Assembly: GCF_019449275.2 (NCBI RefSeq) | Contig: NZ_JAHZQZ020000022.1 | Coordinates: 248,001 to 312,000 of the forward strand | Length of the DNA: 64,000 nt | Source of the DNA: Microbacterium sp. HD4P20 | Lineage (GTDB): Bacteria > Actinomycetota > Actinomycetes > Actinomycetales > Microbacteriaceae | Reading direction: 5' to 3' | Shown here: one piece after another, positions 1 to 7,432 of the stretch | Layout of the letters: each line of letters begins with the position of its first letter | How positions within the stretch are numbered: position 1 is the stretch's first letter | Made by a program: the position numbers and the translations under genes | Notes under the pieces: model-generated | Database searches by the model: none | The model's input: only the letters and a program-made list of their open reading frames with translations | Told to the model about the DNA's origin: nothing

Positions 1-2
1 CG

Positions 3-587
3 ATCCTCTACGACCGGATGCATGATGAGGAGGGAAAACTCGCCGAGGAACTGTCCGCTCTCGCTGTTGGACGCACGCTAGGCGTTGGGATGACCGCAGC
101 GCGTCGATACCTGGATGGCAGACGAGATGGGCCAGAGCGCGACCCCGCGCGTGCCGCGTACGTGCGCGCCTACCGCGCTGGCGACGAGCACATCGCCGCA
201 TCTCTCGCCGCCTTGAGCACTAATCCTGACGCGCCAATGTCACTCGGAATCTATGCTGCGTCGGTTGCGCTGCACCGATTGCGATACACATTCTTCTCCG
301 CGCACCTGCTGTATCAACTGAGACTGCGCTTCGAGGCTGACACGGTCGCGCGTCAAATGCTTGAGCAGATCGCATGGGCCGTTGCGGCCGCGGACCTAGA
401 CGATGATCTCGCGATAAACCTTCTCGAGCCGCAAAAGTGCATCGGGCGCCTAAAGCAACTCACCTCGGCTGCGGGACAGTTCTATGGTCTGTTGAGCAAG
501 TCTGCGCACGCCGGCGTCGGCTACCACCGCGCGGTGTTTGATGTCGACGAGGAAGACCGAGGATTCATTCGGCACGGCACGGCATGA
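3..587 (+). CDS. Unknown protein, N-terminal part of an apparently split gene (5' end outside window)
   Basis: The frame is open from base 3, five codons ahead of the first ATG at 18, so the true start may lie outside the window. The visible product is mainly alpha-helical, with no signal peptide or clear membrane segment. I do not recognise the family. The frame stops at 585-587, inside the third copy of a CGGCA pentanucleotide repeat. The next frame (584-790) reads like the natural continuation: a hydrophobic helix, then a charged tail. Removing one repeat copy would join both into a single protein of at least 260 residues. I therefore read this as the front half of one gene, intact or switched off by repeat slippage. 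Confidence 0.6.
   Translation: MLYDRMHDEEGKLAEELSALAVGRTLGVGMTAARRYLDGRRDGPERDPARAAYVRAYRAGDEHIAASLAALSTNPDAPMSLGIYAASVALHRLRYTFFSAHLLYQLRLRFEADTVARQMLEQIAWAVAAADLDDDLAINLLEPQKCIGRLKQLTSAAGQFYGLLSKSAHAGVGYHRAVFDVDEEDRGFIRHGTA
570..584 (+). repeat. (CGGCA)3 pentanucleotide repeat at a reading-frame break
   Basis: Three perfect tandem copies of CGGCA occupy 570-574, 575-579 and 580-584. The upstream frame ends in TGA at 585-587 and the downstream frame opens with ATG at 584-586. A contraction from three to two copies shifts the frame by minus five, which puts the two halves exactly in frame. This is direct from the sequence; whether it switches in the population is inference. Confidence 0.85.
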
Positions 588-790
588 CGGACTGGGTTGG
601 CTCGGCCACGATCATGTTGACGCTCGCGGACCTTTGGGTGATCGCTCACGAGAACAGTCAACGCGAGCACCTATCCGCCATATCCTCGACCGATCCATCC
701 AACGCGTTCCATCCCGATCCCGCGCGCCCCTTCCGACGGCGTACTGACGAACTCCTCAACGAACTGAGAGCGCTCCACCCTGACGAGTAG
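584..790 (+). CDS. Unknown protein, probable C-terminal half of the preceding split gene
   Basis: The 68-residue frame overlaps the previous stop in an ATGA arrangement, so it could be translated by coupling. It begins with a hydrophobic helix (VGSATIMLTLADLWVIA) followed by a charged, polar tail rich in Arg, Glu and His. It has no Shine-Dalgarno site of its own beyond the repeat region. The composition fits the end of a longer helical protein better than a free-standing small protein. I do not recognise the family. Either a coupled small gene or, more likely, the out-of-frame remainder of the upstream gene. Confidence 0.5.
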   Translation: MTDWVGSATIMLTLADLWVIAHENSQREHLSAISSTDPSNAFHPDPARPFRRRTDELLNELRALHPDE

Positions 791-971
791 CCGAGGTGGT
801 GCGCTACCACAGAGTCTCTCCGCCATCTGACTTCAGACTTGACAACGGTCCACTCTGTGGATGGCGTGGCACTACCTCAGTCACTGAGCGAGCGCCCGCC
901 TCCCGGTGCGATGAGCGACCGGCTTCCGAACGGCGAACGGCACTCGAAGCCCACCGCTGTCGGTCCTCGAG

Positions 972-1646
972 GTGCACCAGACTGACCCCATGCACATCCG
1001 CGTTCCTGCTGGAGATGGCGAAGATCTCATCCTTCACTTCCCCCGAACCGATGCGATCCAGGAGCTTTCGCTTCTCAGCGAGGCGATCGCGACACTGCCC
1101 AGCGTGATGCTCGACGAGCAGATGCCTCTGCTGGTCCGGCACGCCGCTCTACAGGCATTCTTGCTCGATGTGCGCGCGATGGTTGGCTTCCTCAGCGGGC
1201 CGGGACCTAACGCTCGCAAGGACGATCAGTTCGCACGCTACTTGTCTGAGGACTGGAGCTCTGAAGACGAGACCGAAGTCGCCAACGCGATGGCAGGACT
1301 TGTGCAGCAGATCCATAAGCAGCTGGCCCACGTCACCACCCAGCGGATTGGCGACGGTGACAAGGATTTCCCCGTCGACGTTAGCTACTCGGACGAGGAG
1401 CTCCGCTCGATCGCGGATCAGATGACAGCGTTCTACAACCGTTTCGCCGTCGGGGCATCGATGCCCCAGGTCGGTGAGTATCGGCCCTGGCAGAACGCGG
1501 ACGGGACGCTTGCCACGAAGGCAGATATGGAGGCACGGTATCCGGGTGCAGAGAAGCGGAAGCACGTACGCGTGACCGACATGACCTTCACCGGAACCGC
1601 GCCGCCGCTATCCGATGAACCTTTGTCCGGCCCAGCCGGCGAGTAG
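972..1646 (+). CDS. Hypothetical cytoplasmic protein
   Basis: The product is 224 residues from GTG 972, or 218 from the in-frame ATG at 990; neither start has a strong ribosome site. It is acidic and helical in the first 150 residues, with an aromatic and basic C-terminal third ending in a Pro- and Gly-rich tail. There is no signal peptide or membrane segment. I do not recognise the family. It is a stand-alone gene on the plus strand in a loosely packed accessory region; the 181 bp before it and the 202 bp after it show nothing identifiable. Confidence 0.6.
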   Translation: MHQTDPMHIRVPAGDGEDLILHFPRTDAIQELSLLSEAIATLPSVMLDEQMPLLVRHAALQAFLLDVRAMVGFLSGPGPNARKDDQFARYLSEDWSSEDETEVANAMAGLVQQIHKQLAHVTTQRIGDGDKDFPVDVSYSDEELRSIADQMTAFYNRFAVGASMPQVGEYRPWQNADGTLATKADMEARYPGAEKRKHVRVTDMTFTGTAPPLSDEPLSGPAGE

Positions 1647-1848
1647 TCCGGCCTGCCGTTGGCTGCACTTAGCCGCTACCACGGTGCCAGGGCGTCAGTG
1701 AGGTCGGCACCAATCGCCTGCAGACCGATCCGGCGCTGTGATCCGCACGCAGGGGTCACGATTCGGGCACGGCCCGCATGGGGACCCGCAATCGCTCGAT
1801 GCGCTCGCGAGGACCTGCATACGAAAATCCGGTAGGGATACTTGTCGA

Positions 1849-2046
1849 ATGAGCCTCCGTCGCGGCGATGAATCTCGCGCTACGCGCCGCCGGAAGCGTC
1901 AGCATCGTGAGCGGTGGGGCCAGATCAGACCGAGATCCTGGGATGACTACCGGTGGCTCGCGTGGGGTGCGGCAATCTCACTCGCGTTCCTCGTCGTGTA
2001 CATAAGCGTCGGTCTTCTTCTGGGTGGCTTCTTCGAATGGCGCTGA
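1849..2046 (+). CDS. Small single-pass membrane protein
   Basis: Sixty-five residues from ATG 1849. The first 40 residues are strongly basic (runs of Arg and His). One hydrophobic segment follows at about 43-60 (WGAAISLAFLVVYISVGL) and the protein ends in a short aromatic tail. By the positive-inside rule the N-terminus should be cytoplasmic. The frame is open further upstream to 1738, but that part looks non-coding, so I choose 1849. The function is unknown. It converges on the membrane protein at 2127-2609. Confidence 0.5.
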   Translation: MSLRRGDESRATRRRKRQHRERWGQIRPRSWDDYRWLAWGAAISLAFLVVYISVGLLLGGFFEWR

Positions 2047-2126
2047 GTGCCCCGACGTCAACGGAATCTGCCTTGTTGCCGACGGAGCGTCCTCTCAAGG
2101 ACCGTATGCGGACGGCCAGTACCGTC

Positions 2127-2609
2127 CTACGACATCGAGGCGCGCGGCGGGACGAGCATGAACGTCGACAATACGACGATCGTCACACACACCCCCGCCG
2201 TCCATCCCGTGAGCCCGGTCGTGACACCCCCAAGGCGCACCCACACGCTCACTGGCGTCAGGACTGTGACCACGACGATCGCAATAAGGACCGCACCCGG
2301 GTACCGGGATGGAGTGACGCCCGAAGCGCGTCGGATGGCCATCGCCGCGACAAGCACGAACATCGCGGAGGCGCCTACGAGCACCCATGCCCATGACTCG
2401 TCCGCGTCCATCGGCCATCGCCTTGCGGAGCGACCGCCACCAATCGCGGCGAAGATCATCGCCATGCCAGGAAACAGCGCGAACCATCCGGCGAAGTCCC
2501 ACACGGGATCAACGCGCCGCCGTCGAGCGCCCGTCCGCTCACGCCACGCTCGACGGCTCTCGCCATCCGCACGCGCGCCGCTATCCGCACCCGAACCGCT
2601 TCCCGCCAC
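2127..2609 (-). CDS. Hypothetical membrane protein with about four transmembrane segments
   Basis: Up to 160 residues from the start at 2609. The first 30 residues are Arg- and Gly-rich and of doubtful coding quality, so a GTG at about 2513 (product beginning VDPVWDFAGW) may be the true start. Four hydrophobic segments follow: around FAGWFALFPGMAMIFAA, WVLVGASAMFVLVAAMA, VLIAIVVVTVLTPVSVW and GWTAGVCVTIVVLSTF. An integral membrane protein of unknown role; I do not recognise the family. Confidence 0.5.
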   Translation of the reverse strand: MAGSGSGADSGARADGESRRAWRERTGARRRRVDPVWDFAGWFALFPGMAMIFAAIGGGRSARRWPMDADESWAWVLVGASAMFVLVAAMAIRRASGVTPSRYPGAVLIAIVVVTVLTPVSVWVRLGGVTTGLTGWTAGVCVTIVVLSTFMLVPPRASMS

Positions 2610-2767
2610 ACGTCCATCCTCGCCTACGGGGCAGAGTGCAGATGCGCACGATGGGCCGGGTCCATGGCTGAGGCCGCAGTAGCCTCACCGCAGCGCGCGG
2701 CGCCCGACCGGCTTCGTGTTGGCGGGGAGGATGGCCTGCGCCCGGGTTCGGGGAGCTGTCCTCCCCA

Positions 2768-2911
2768 TCAGGTGAGCGCGAGCGCTCCGAACCCCGGGTC
2801 CGGCTTGTAGTGTCGCCAGTCGCCGATGCGAGCGATGAAGTCGCGAGGATTGGCCGCGATGGCTTCACCCGTGGCGCGCGCACGCTGCAAGTCCTCGATG
2901 GGCAGGTATGA
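2768..2911 (-). pseudogene. Orphan C-terminal coding fragment
   Basis: About 47 residues ending in TGA at 2768-2770 read like genuine protein (ending DWRHYKPDPGFGALALT, preceded by an amphipathic helix ARATGEAIAANPRDFIARI). No start codon lies nearby, and the frame upstream turns into low-complexity Arg/Pro sequence. I take it as the tail of a gene whose front has been lost. I cannot name the family. It slightly overlaps the DUF4259-like fragment on the other strand. Confidence 0.3.
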
Positions 2912-3138
2912 CGCACGGTCTCGGCCGTCCGACGCAGTCCGATGCCTACACGTATAGCGTCCAAGGATTTGTCGCTCGCGCCCGCAAGCCGTCGAGTCGC
3001 CTCGTGAAGGCCGCGGAGCGGGCTGCGGCGATTGCAACGTCGCCGGACGGCGAGCTTGCTGAGCTTTGGGCTGAGGGTGATGCCCGCGAGTGGCACGATG
3101 CCAATACCCGACTCCTGTCCTCGCTGGCACGTGAATAG
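2908..3138 (+). pseudogene. DUF4259-like protein, C-terminal remnant
   Basis: The last 50 residues carry the pattern typical of the DUF4259 C-terminus: a helix followed by GELAELWAEGD-x-x-EWH and a closing helix. Intact DUF4259 proteins are roughly twice this length and start with a conserved motif containing a DNDDA-like stretch, which is absent. The first 20 residues here look unrelated. I infer a truncated gene. DUF4259 has no established function. The fragment sits beside another orphan fragment on the opposite strand, so this stretch seems to have lost genes by deletion. Confidence 0.45.
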
Positions 3139-3294
3139 TCGCGGCTTCGGCGCACCCTACGCGAGGCCGCTCACGAACACCCGCTGACAGCGGGGCGAGA
3201 GCTCTATAGAGGACCGTCATGCGAGCTGTACCGCCAGTTCGAGCCCGTTGCATCCCTGAGGGGTGCAGGACTACTGCTCCCCGGCGCCCGGACC

Positions 3295-3474
3295 CTAAGT
3301 GGCCCATCCGACCCAGACCACTGAGCCAGTCGCGACGAGGGCAATGCCTCCAGCTAGACCGAGTGTGCCCAGAACGAGATAGAGCACTCCGGACGCGCGC
3401 ATACGCCGGAGGGCGAGCCGCTGCCGGATCAGCGACGTCTGCATGTGATGCTCCGGCGACCCGTCCGACGTCAT
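3295..3474 (-). CDS. Small membrane protein (59 residues)
   Basis: ATG at 3472-3474, TAG at 3295-3297. The N-terminal half is hydrophilic and Arg-rich, and the C-terminal half is one long hydrophobic stretch of about 30 residues (SGVLYLVLGTLGLAGGIALV and beyond), enough for one long or two short membrane helices. No strong ribosome site is visible. The clean split between a basic head and a hydrophobic tail supports real coding. The function is unknown. Confidence 0.5.
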   Translation of the reverse strand: MTSDGSPEHHMQTSLIRQRLALRRMRASGVLYLVLGTLGLAGGIALVATGSVVWVGWAT

Positions 3475-3551
3475 GCGACCACAGAACCAGTCAGATCGAA
3501 CTATCGCTACGGGTTGACGAATGGCCGCTCGCTTGCGGACAGGGTTGCGGC

Positions 3552-4073
3552 TCAGTTGTAGCTGTAGCAGGCGTTCGACTTCGGTGTCTCGTGCGGTTCC
3601 CCAAGGTAGAGGATGAAGAAATTCTCGGCGTTTGAGAGTTCATTGGGGACGCCGAGGCTCAGGCATGCGTATTTCACGCCGCTCTCGCTTCGGAACTGGG
3701 CGGTGATCGAGGAGATAGGACACGCCTCTCCATCGGGGTACAGCGTCAGTGCGTTCAGCGAGCCGGACTCCCCCTCCTCCCAGGTACCGGCGAAGTCGAC
3801 GGTTCCTGACCCCTGTAGCGCCTTGACGGTACGAGGAGACCCACCACCACACCGAACGTTCAGCGGCCAATCCGTGACGGTGAAGACGCCGCCTTCGACG
3901 AGCTCCAACTGCGTGGGCAGGTTGCTTCCCGCATGCCACGTTCCAACTGCGTCCTCGGCGGTCAGCGAGAAGTCAGAGTCCGTGCAGCCCGACAGGAGCA
4001 GCGTGCTCAGCACTGCAATGACGATGGATGCAGGACGGAGCGATCGGTGACCGCGGTGACTGAGTCGATGCAC
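3552..4073 (-). CDS. Putative secreted lipoprotein
   Basis: 173 residues from a GTG start. A basic N-terminus and hydrophobic segment end in the lipobox LLLSGC with Cys30 as the expected lipidation site, so the mature protein should be anchored on the outer face of the membrane. The remaining 140 residues contain a GTW motif followed by beta-rich sequence, and several cysteines (near CGGGSP, CPISS, CLSLG and the C-terminal CYSYN) that could form disulfides. I see no recognisable catalytic domain. It stands alone in the accessory region. Confidence 0.7.
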   Translation of the reverse strand: MHRLSHRGHRSLRPASIVIAVLSTLLLSGCTDSDFSLTAEDAVGTWHAGSNLPTQLELVEGGVFTVTDWPLNVRCGGGSPRTVKALQGSGTVDFAGTWEEGESGSLNALTLYPDGEACPISSITAQFRSESGVKYACLSLGVPNELSNAENFFILYLGEPHETPKSNACYSYN

Positions 4074-4214
4074 GTTGCCATCATGCTTGATGTCGTCCGA
4101 ATATTGCGCGCAAGCAGTCCGGGTAGTACCCGCGCGATCAGGGACGCCGGCCGCGCAGCCCGGCGGTCAGACGTGTGGGCTAGGTCGGCTCGGTCGTGCG
4201 GATGAGGCCGCAGT

Positions 4215-4673
4215 TCACGCGGGTCCAGGCGCGCGGGTCATAGGGACGTGGGGAATCTCATCCTCCTCGAACTGCGGGCCCGTGACTTCGAAGCCGAATT
4301 GCCCGTACCAGGAGGACAGGTGCGCCTGCGCGTCGAGGTGGATCGTCCTGTCGGGCCACTTCTCAGTCGACCTTGCGATGGCGCGACCCATGAGATCGGC
4401 TGCCAGTCCGGCACCACGCGCCGCCCTCGCCGTCGCGACGCGTCCGATACGCGCGGCATCGCCGTCATCCAGCAGTCGCAGCGTCGCGAGCACGTCGCCC
4501 GCTTCGTCATCGGATACCCAGAAGTGCTCGGTTCCCGTTTCGAGATCACGGCCGTCGAGTTCCGCGTATGCGGCAGCCTGCTCGACGACGAACACGGTGA
4601 CTCGAAGCCACATCATGCGATACAGCGTTTCCGCGTCGATGTCGCGCAGCTGGGCATGACGGATTTCAGGCAT
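4215..4673 (-). CDS. GNAT-family N-acetyltransferase, ElaA-like
   Basis: 152 residues. The order of elements matches the GNAT fold: an N-terminal strand with LRVTVFVVEQ, typical of the ElaA subgroup, then a central strand ATLRLLDDGDAARIGRV, the acetyl-CoA pyrophosphate loop as ATARAARGAGLAADLM (the Q/R-x-x-G-x-G/A motif in variant form), and a C-terminal WYGQFGFEVTGPQFEEDEIPH that is characteristic of ElaA relatives. It should transfer an acetyl group from acetyl-CoA to an unknown amine. ElaA substrates are not established. Confidence 0.85.
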   Translation of the reverse strand: MPEIRHAQLRDIDAETLYRMMWLRVTVFVVEQAAAYAELDGRDLETGTEHFWVSDDEAGDVLATLRLLDDGDAARIGRVATARAARGAGLAADLMGRAIARSTEKWPDRTIHLDAQAHLSSWYGQFGFEVTGPQFEEDEIPHVPMTRAPGPA

Positions 4674-5052
4674 CGTGAAATCTTACCGAGTCGTGAACCA
4701 TAGCCGCCGATCGGTTCTCCGCCTCGATCACCATGCGCGCGCTGGCGCGATAAAGGACCGCTCAACGACCGATATCCGCGCCCCAGCCGACCGGCATCCG
4801 CACGAAGGTTTCACCGCACTGGCGCGTTGCGTGTGCTCTCGGGCACGTGCACTCAAAGGCGAGCCAAATGACAGCGACTTGGGCGGGAAAAGCAGCGATG
4901 GCGCTCGGCGGCATCCGATCCGCGCTCCGAGCCGTGCGGTAAACGACCGGCATGGGTATGCGATAACCGGTCCAAGCACATCGGTCGTGGATACAGTACC
5001 CCGCCGGTATCGGCCTCATCTGCCGTGAACAGCCCAACGAGCTAGCCGTCAC
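4674..5052 (+). other. Gene-free stretch
   Basis: About 380 bp between the acetyltransferase and the VOC protein, both on the minus strand. I find no frame with protein-like composition, no clear hairpin and no repeat. It may hold the promoter of the acetyltransferase, but I cannot place one. Confidence 0.4.
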
Positions 5053-5514
5053 CTACCCTGACGGGATCTCGTCGGCCAGAGACGACTGCACGTACTCCAT
5101 CGCCTGCTGGAATCGCGGATCTTGTGCGCGCTGCTCCACGTCCCCGGCATCGACGTCCAGCTTCTGAAATACCCACCACAGGTGCCCTTGCGGATCGCGG
5201 AATCTAGACACGATGTCGCCCCAGGCGAGCTCGGTCGGCTGAGTGACCACGCGAGCACCTGCAGATTCCGCCCTGGCGAGCACCTCATGGACGTCACCTA
5301 CGTAGACGCGCAGGTGGGTGGGCAGTGTCTGGCGGGAATCAAATAGCAAGACCACCGAATCGCCGATGACGAGCTCGGCGTGCTGCACGCGTCCCTTCTC
5401 GTCGAGAAGTGGCTCGGCCCTCGCGGTTGCGCCGAAGACCTCCGTGAGGAACGAGATCTCGGCCAGCGTGTTGGCGGAGATGATCCATGGATCGATCGTC
5501 GTATATTCAGCCAT
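5053..5514 (-). CDS. VOC-fold (glyoxalase/PhnB-like) protein
   Basis: 153 residues. It begins with the PhnB-type opening (TIDPWIISANTLAEISFLTEVFGA) and continues with the second VOC module, VVLLFDSRQTLPTHLRVYVGDVHEVLARAESAGARVV, ending with the hallmark RFRDPQGHLWWVFQ. Proteins of this type are small metal-binding or antibiotic-binding dimers; the substrate cannot be inferred. The C-terminal 30 residues form a charged helix beyond the VOC core. Single gene with no operon partner. Confidence 0.8.
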   Translation of the reverse strand: MAEYTTIDPWIISANTLAEISFLTEVFGATARAEPLLDEKGRVQHAELVIGDSVVLLFDSRQTLPTHLRVYVGDVHEVLARAESAGARVVTQPTELAWGDIVSRFRDPQGHLWWVFQKLDVDAGDVEQRAQDPRFQQAMEYVQSSLADEIPSG

Positions 5515-5889
5515 GCTTGGACGCTATGACTGGGCACCGACATAGCCGAGCCCTCGATCTGATCGCACGCCGGTGCAGACGTCGATGCTCGTTCCTGTGG
5601 CTGCAGGAGATCTGGCCCTAACCGGTCGCTTTCCGTGCGTCTCGACCCGCGACGTGACGGGGTTGGCGCGTGCCGATCCCAAACGTTCGTCTCGCAGGGC
5701 GATCCTTGACTCGTGGGGGACGACCGCCTTGGTGCTCGGCTGCTCGTAGCAGCATTCGTCGTGTGTGGCGTAGTGGCCGTAGCACTGGGCATGACGCTTG
5801 CGATCTGGCCCGACTAAGCGAGCTCCGCCCAACCGGAGGTCCGGCCCGCGCGTCGAGCTCCGCCCAACACGTTCGTCTTCTACTTATGC
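5515..5889 (+). other. Intergenic stretch, one possible 34-residue membrane ORF
   Basis: No ordinary gene is visible. A GTG-started frame at 5713-5817 would encode 34 residues with one hydrophobic helix (LLVAAFVVCGVVAVALGM), but it lacks a ribosome site and an in-frame TGA lies just before it, so I do not call it a gene. Confidence 0.3.
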
Positions 5890-5918
5890 TTGCCGATACT
5901 ATCGGTGCGCGTTAGTAT
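5890..5918 (+). promoter_or_regulatory. higBA promoter with overlapping dyad operator
   Basis: TTGCCG at 5890-5895 and TAGTAT at 5913-5918 are separated by exactly 17 bp. The hexamers ATACTA (5896-5901) and TAGTAT (5913-5918) are a perfect inverted repeat with an 11-bp spacer, so the operator covers the -10 box. The expected transcription start, seven bases after the -10 box, falls on the GTG at 5925, so the mRNA is probably leaderless. Confidence 0.65.
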
Positions 5919-5924
5919 AGGGAG

Positions 5925-6206
5925 GTGATCCAGACTTTCGCGGATGAGCCGACGCGCAAGGTTTGGGCGCGCGAACATGTCCGGCAGTTCGGGCCGGAAC
6001 TGCAACGCGCTGCGCAGAAGAAGCTTCGCCTGCTCAACGCGGCCGAGACGATCAACGACCTACGAATCCCGCCGGGCAACCGGCTCGAGAAGCTGGCCGG
6101 CGACCGCGACGGACAGCACTCGACCCGGATCAACGACCAGTACCGCATCTGCTTCGTCTGGACATCTGCCGGTCCGACCGACGTCCAGATCGTCGACCAC
6201 CACTGA
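5925..6206 (+). CDS. higB: HigB-type toxin (RelE superfamily)
   Basis: 93 residues from GTG 5925. The sequence follows the HigB family throughout: IQTFADEPTRKVW at the start, a helix QRAAQKKLRLLNAA, the conserved LRIPPGNRLEKLAGDRDGQHS, and the closing RINDQYRICFVW and VDHH. RelE-fold toxins of this family cleave mRNA on the ribosome; the Arg and His residues of the C-terminal strand pair are the usual active-site group. The partner antitoxin begins 13 bp downstream. The start codon sits at the predicted transcription start, with no room for a normal leader. Confidence 0.92.
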   Translation: MIQTFADEPTRKVWAREHVRQFGPELQRAAQKKLRLLNAAETINDLRIPPGNRLEKLAGDRDGQHSTRINDQYRICFVWTSAGPTDVQIVDHH

Positions 6207-6219
6207 GGAGGGACCACCG

Positions 6220-6516
6220 ATGACGAAGGCACATGACCCCATCACCCCAGGCGAGATTCTCCAGACCGAGTTCCTCGAGCCGCTGGGGATCACCGCTTAC
6301 CGCCTTGCCCAGGCGACTGGACTCCCACAGACACGGCTCAGCGAGATCATCCGCGGCAAGCGACGCATCACCACGGACACTGCCCTACGGCTCTCCCGCG
6401 CGTTCGGCCTCTCGGAGCGCTTCTGGCTCAACATCCAGAACGACTACGACATCGAACTCGAACACGACGAGCACGACGCTGACCTCGCACGAGTCGAGCG
6501 CCTCATCCCCGCCTGA
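6220..6516 (+). CDS. higA: HigA-type antitoxin, XRE helix-turn-helix
   Basis: 98 residues from ATG 6220, preceded by GAGGAGGG. The protein begins with the HigA signature DPITPGEILQTEFLEPLGIT, followed by a helix-turn-helix at about residues 25-51 (YRLAQATGLPQTRLSEII) and a C-terminal ERFWLNIQNDYDIELEHDE typical of the antitoxin dimer and toxin-contact region. It should neutralise HigB and repress the operon by binding the dyad over the -10 box. The toxin-first order is normal for higBA. The frame is open upstream inside higB, but the ribosome site fixes the start. Confidence 0.93.
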   Translation: MTKAHDPITPGEILQTEFLEPLGITAYRLAQATGLPQTRLSEIIRGKRRITTDTALRLSRAFGLSERFWLNIQNDYDIELEHDEHDADLARVERLIPA

Positions 6517-6601
6517 CTTCCGGACCCACGCGGGCCGCCCGCGGAAGGACCGGCTTGCGGGAGTACTCGTGCGGCCGAATGGCGATGTCTAGACTGCTGG
6601 G

Positions 6602-7354
6602 ATGCCGGACGGGATGCATTTCGATGGGCATGCTGACGTGTACGGCGAAGCACGGCCGCCGTATCCGGAGGAGCTGTGGAACACGGTGCGCGACCTCGGC
6701 GTGCTCGAGCCCGGAGGCCGTGCCGTCGATCTCGGAGCGGGCACCGGACAGGCGACCGGGCCGTTGCTCGCCGCGGGAATGCATGTCACGGCGGTGGAAC
6801 CGGGACCGCAGCTCGCCGCACAACTGAGAACGGCCTATCCCGCGGCTACGGTCATGCAGGAGCGGGCCGAGACGGTGACGTTGCCCGACCGAGCATACGA
6901 CCTCGCGGTTGCGGCAACTTCGATCCATTGGATGGATCTGGACGTCGTCCTCCCGGAGGTCCACCGTTGGCTTCGTCCCCGCGGTCGGTTCCTCGTCTGG
7001 CGGAACGTCTTCGGTGATCCAGCCGCAGTCTCGACGCCCTTCCGTGAGTGGGTAGCTCAGATCGTGGCGGAGCGGGATGCTCCTCCACGCGCCGGGAACC
7101 CCGAGGACCTCGCGGAAGCATCGCACGCGCTCACCCGCACGGGCCTGTTCTCCCTGGAAGCCACGCACACCTATCGGTGGAGCATTGAGTTGGATCAACA
7201 CCAGGTCCACCGCCTCTTCACGACGTTCAGCGACTGGTCACCCGAGGAGGTGGAGCGTGCAGCCCGCGCTGCCGCTGATCTCGGCGGACGCGTCATTGAG
7301 AACTACACGTCATGGTTGATCGTCACGCGACGGCAAGACCGGACGGACGAATAG
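6602..7354 (+). CDS. Class I SAM-dependent methyltransferase
   Basis: 250 residues. Motif I of the Rossmann methyltransferase fold is clear (VDLGAGTGQATGPLL, about residues 42-56), with the acidic end of strand 2 at TAVEPG, motif II-like YDLAVAATSIHWMD and motif III LRPRGRFLVWRN. The opening HFDGHADVYGEARPPYP is typical of small-molecule methyltransferases of the UbiE/COQ5-like group. The substrate is unknown. No operon partner; the next gene converges from the other strand. Confidence 0.88.
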   Translation: MPDGMHFDGHADVYGEARPPYPEELWNTVRDLGVLEPGGRAVDLGAGTGQATGPLLAAGMHVTAVEPGPQLAAQLRTAYPAATVMQERAETVTLPDRAYDLAVAATSIHWMDLDVVLPEVHRWLRPRGRFLVWRNVFGDPAAVSTPFREWVAQIVAERDAPPRAGNPEDLAEASHALTRTGLFSLEATHTYRWSIELDQHQVHRLFTTFSDWSPEEVERAARAAADLGGRVIENYTSWLIVTRRQDRTDE

Positions 7355-7432
7355 CGGCGCCCTCCGGGACCATTTCGTCGCCGGGGTCGTCAAGCCCGGA
7401 TGGACGCCGACGGCGACGACACAACTCGAAGA

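Noticed and set aside
5713..5817. 34-residue GTG-started membrane peptide
   Set aside because: A good hydrophobic helix, but no ribosome site, an in-frame stop just before, and no neighbour to support it.
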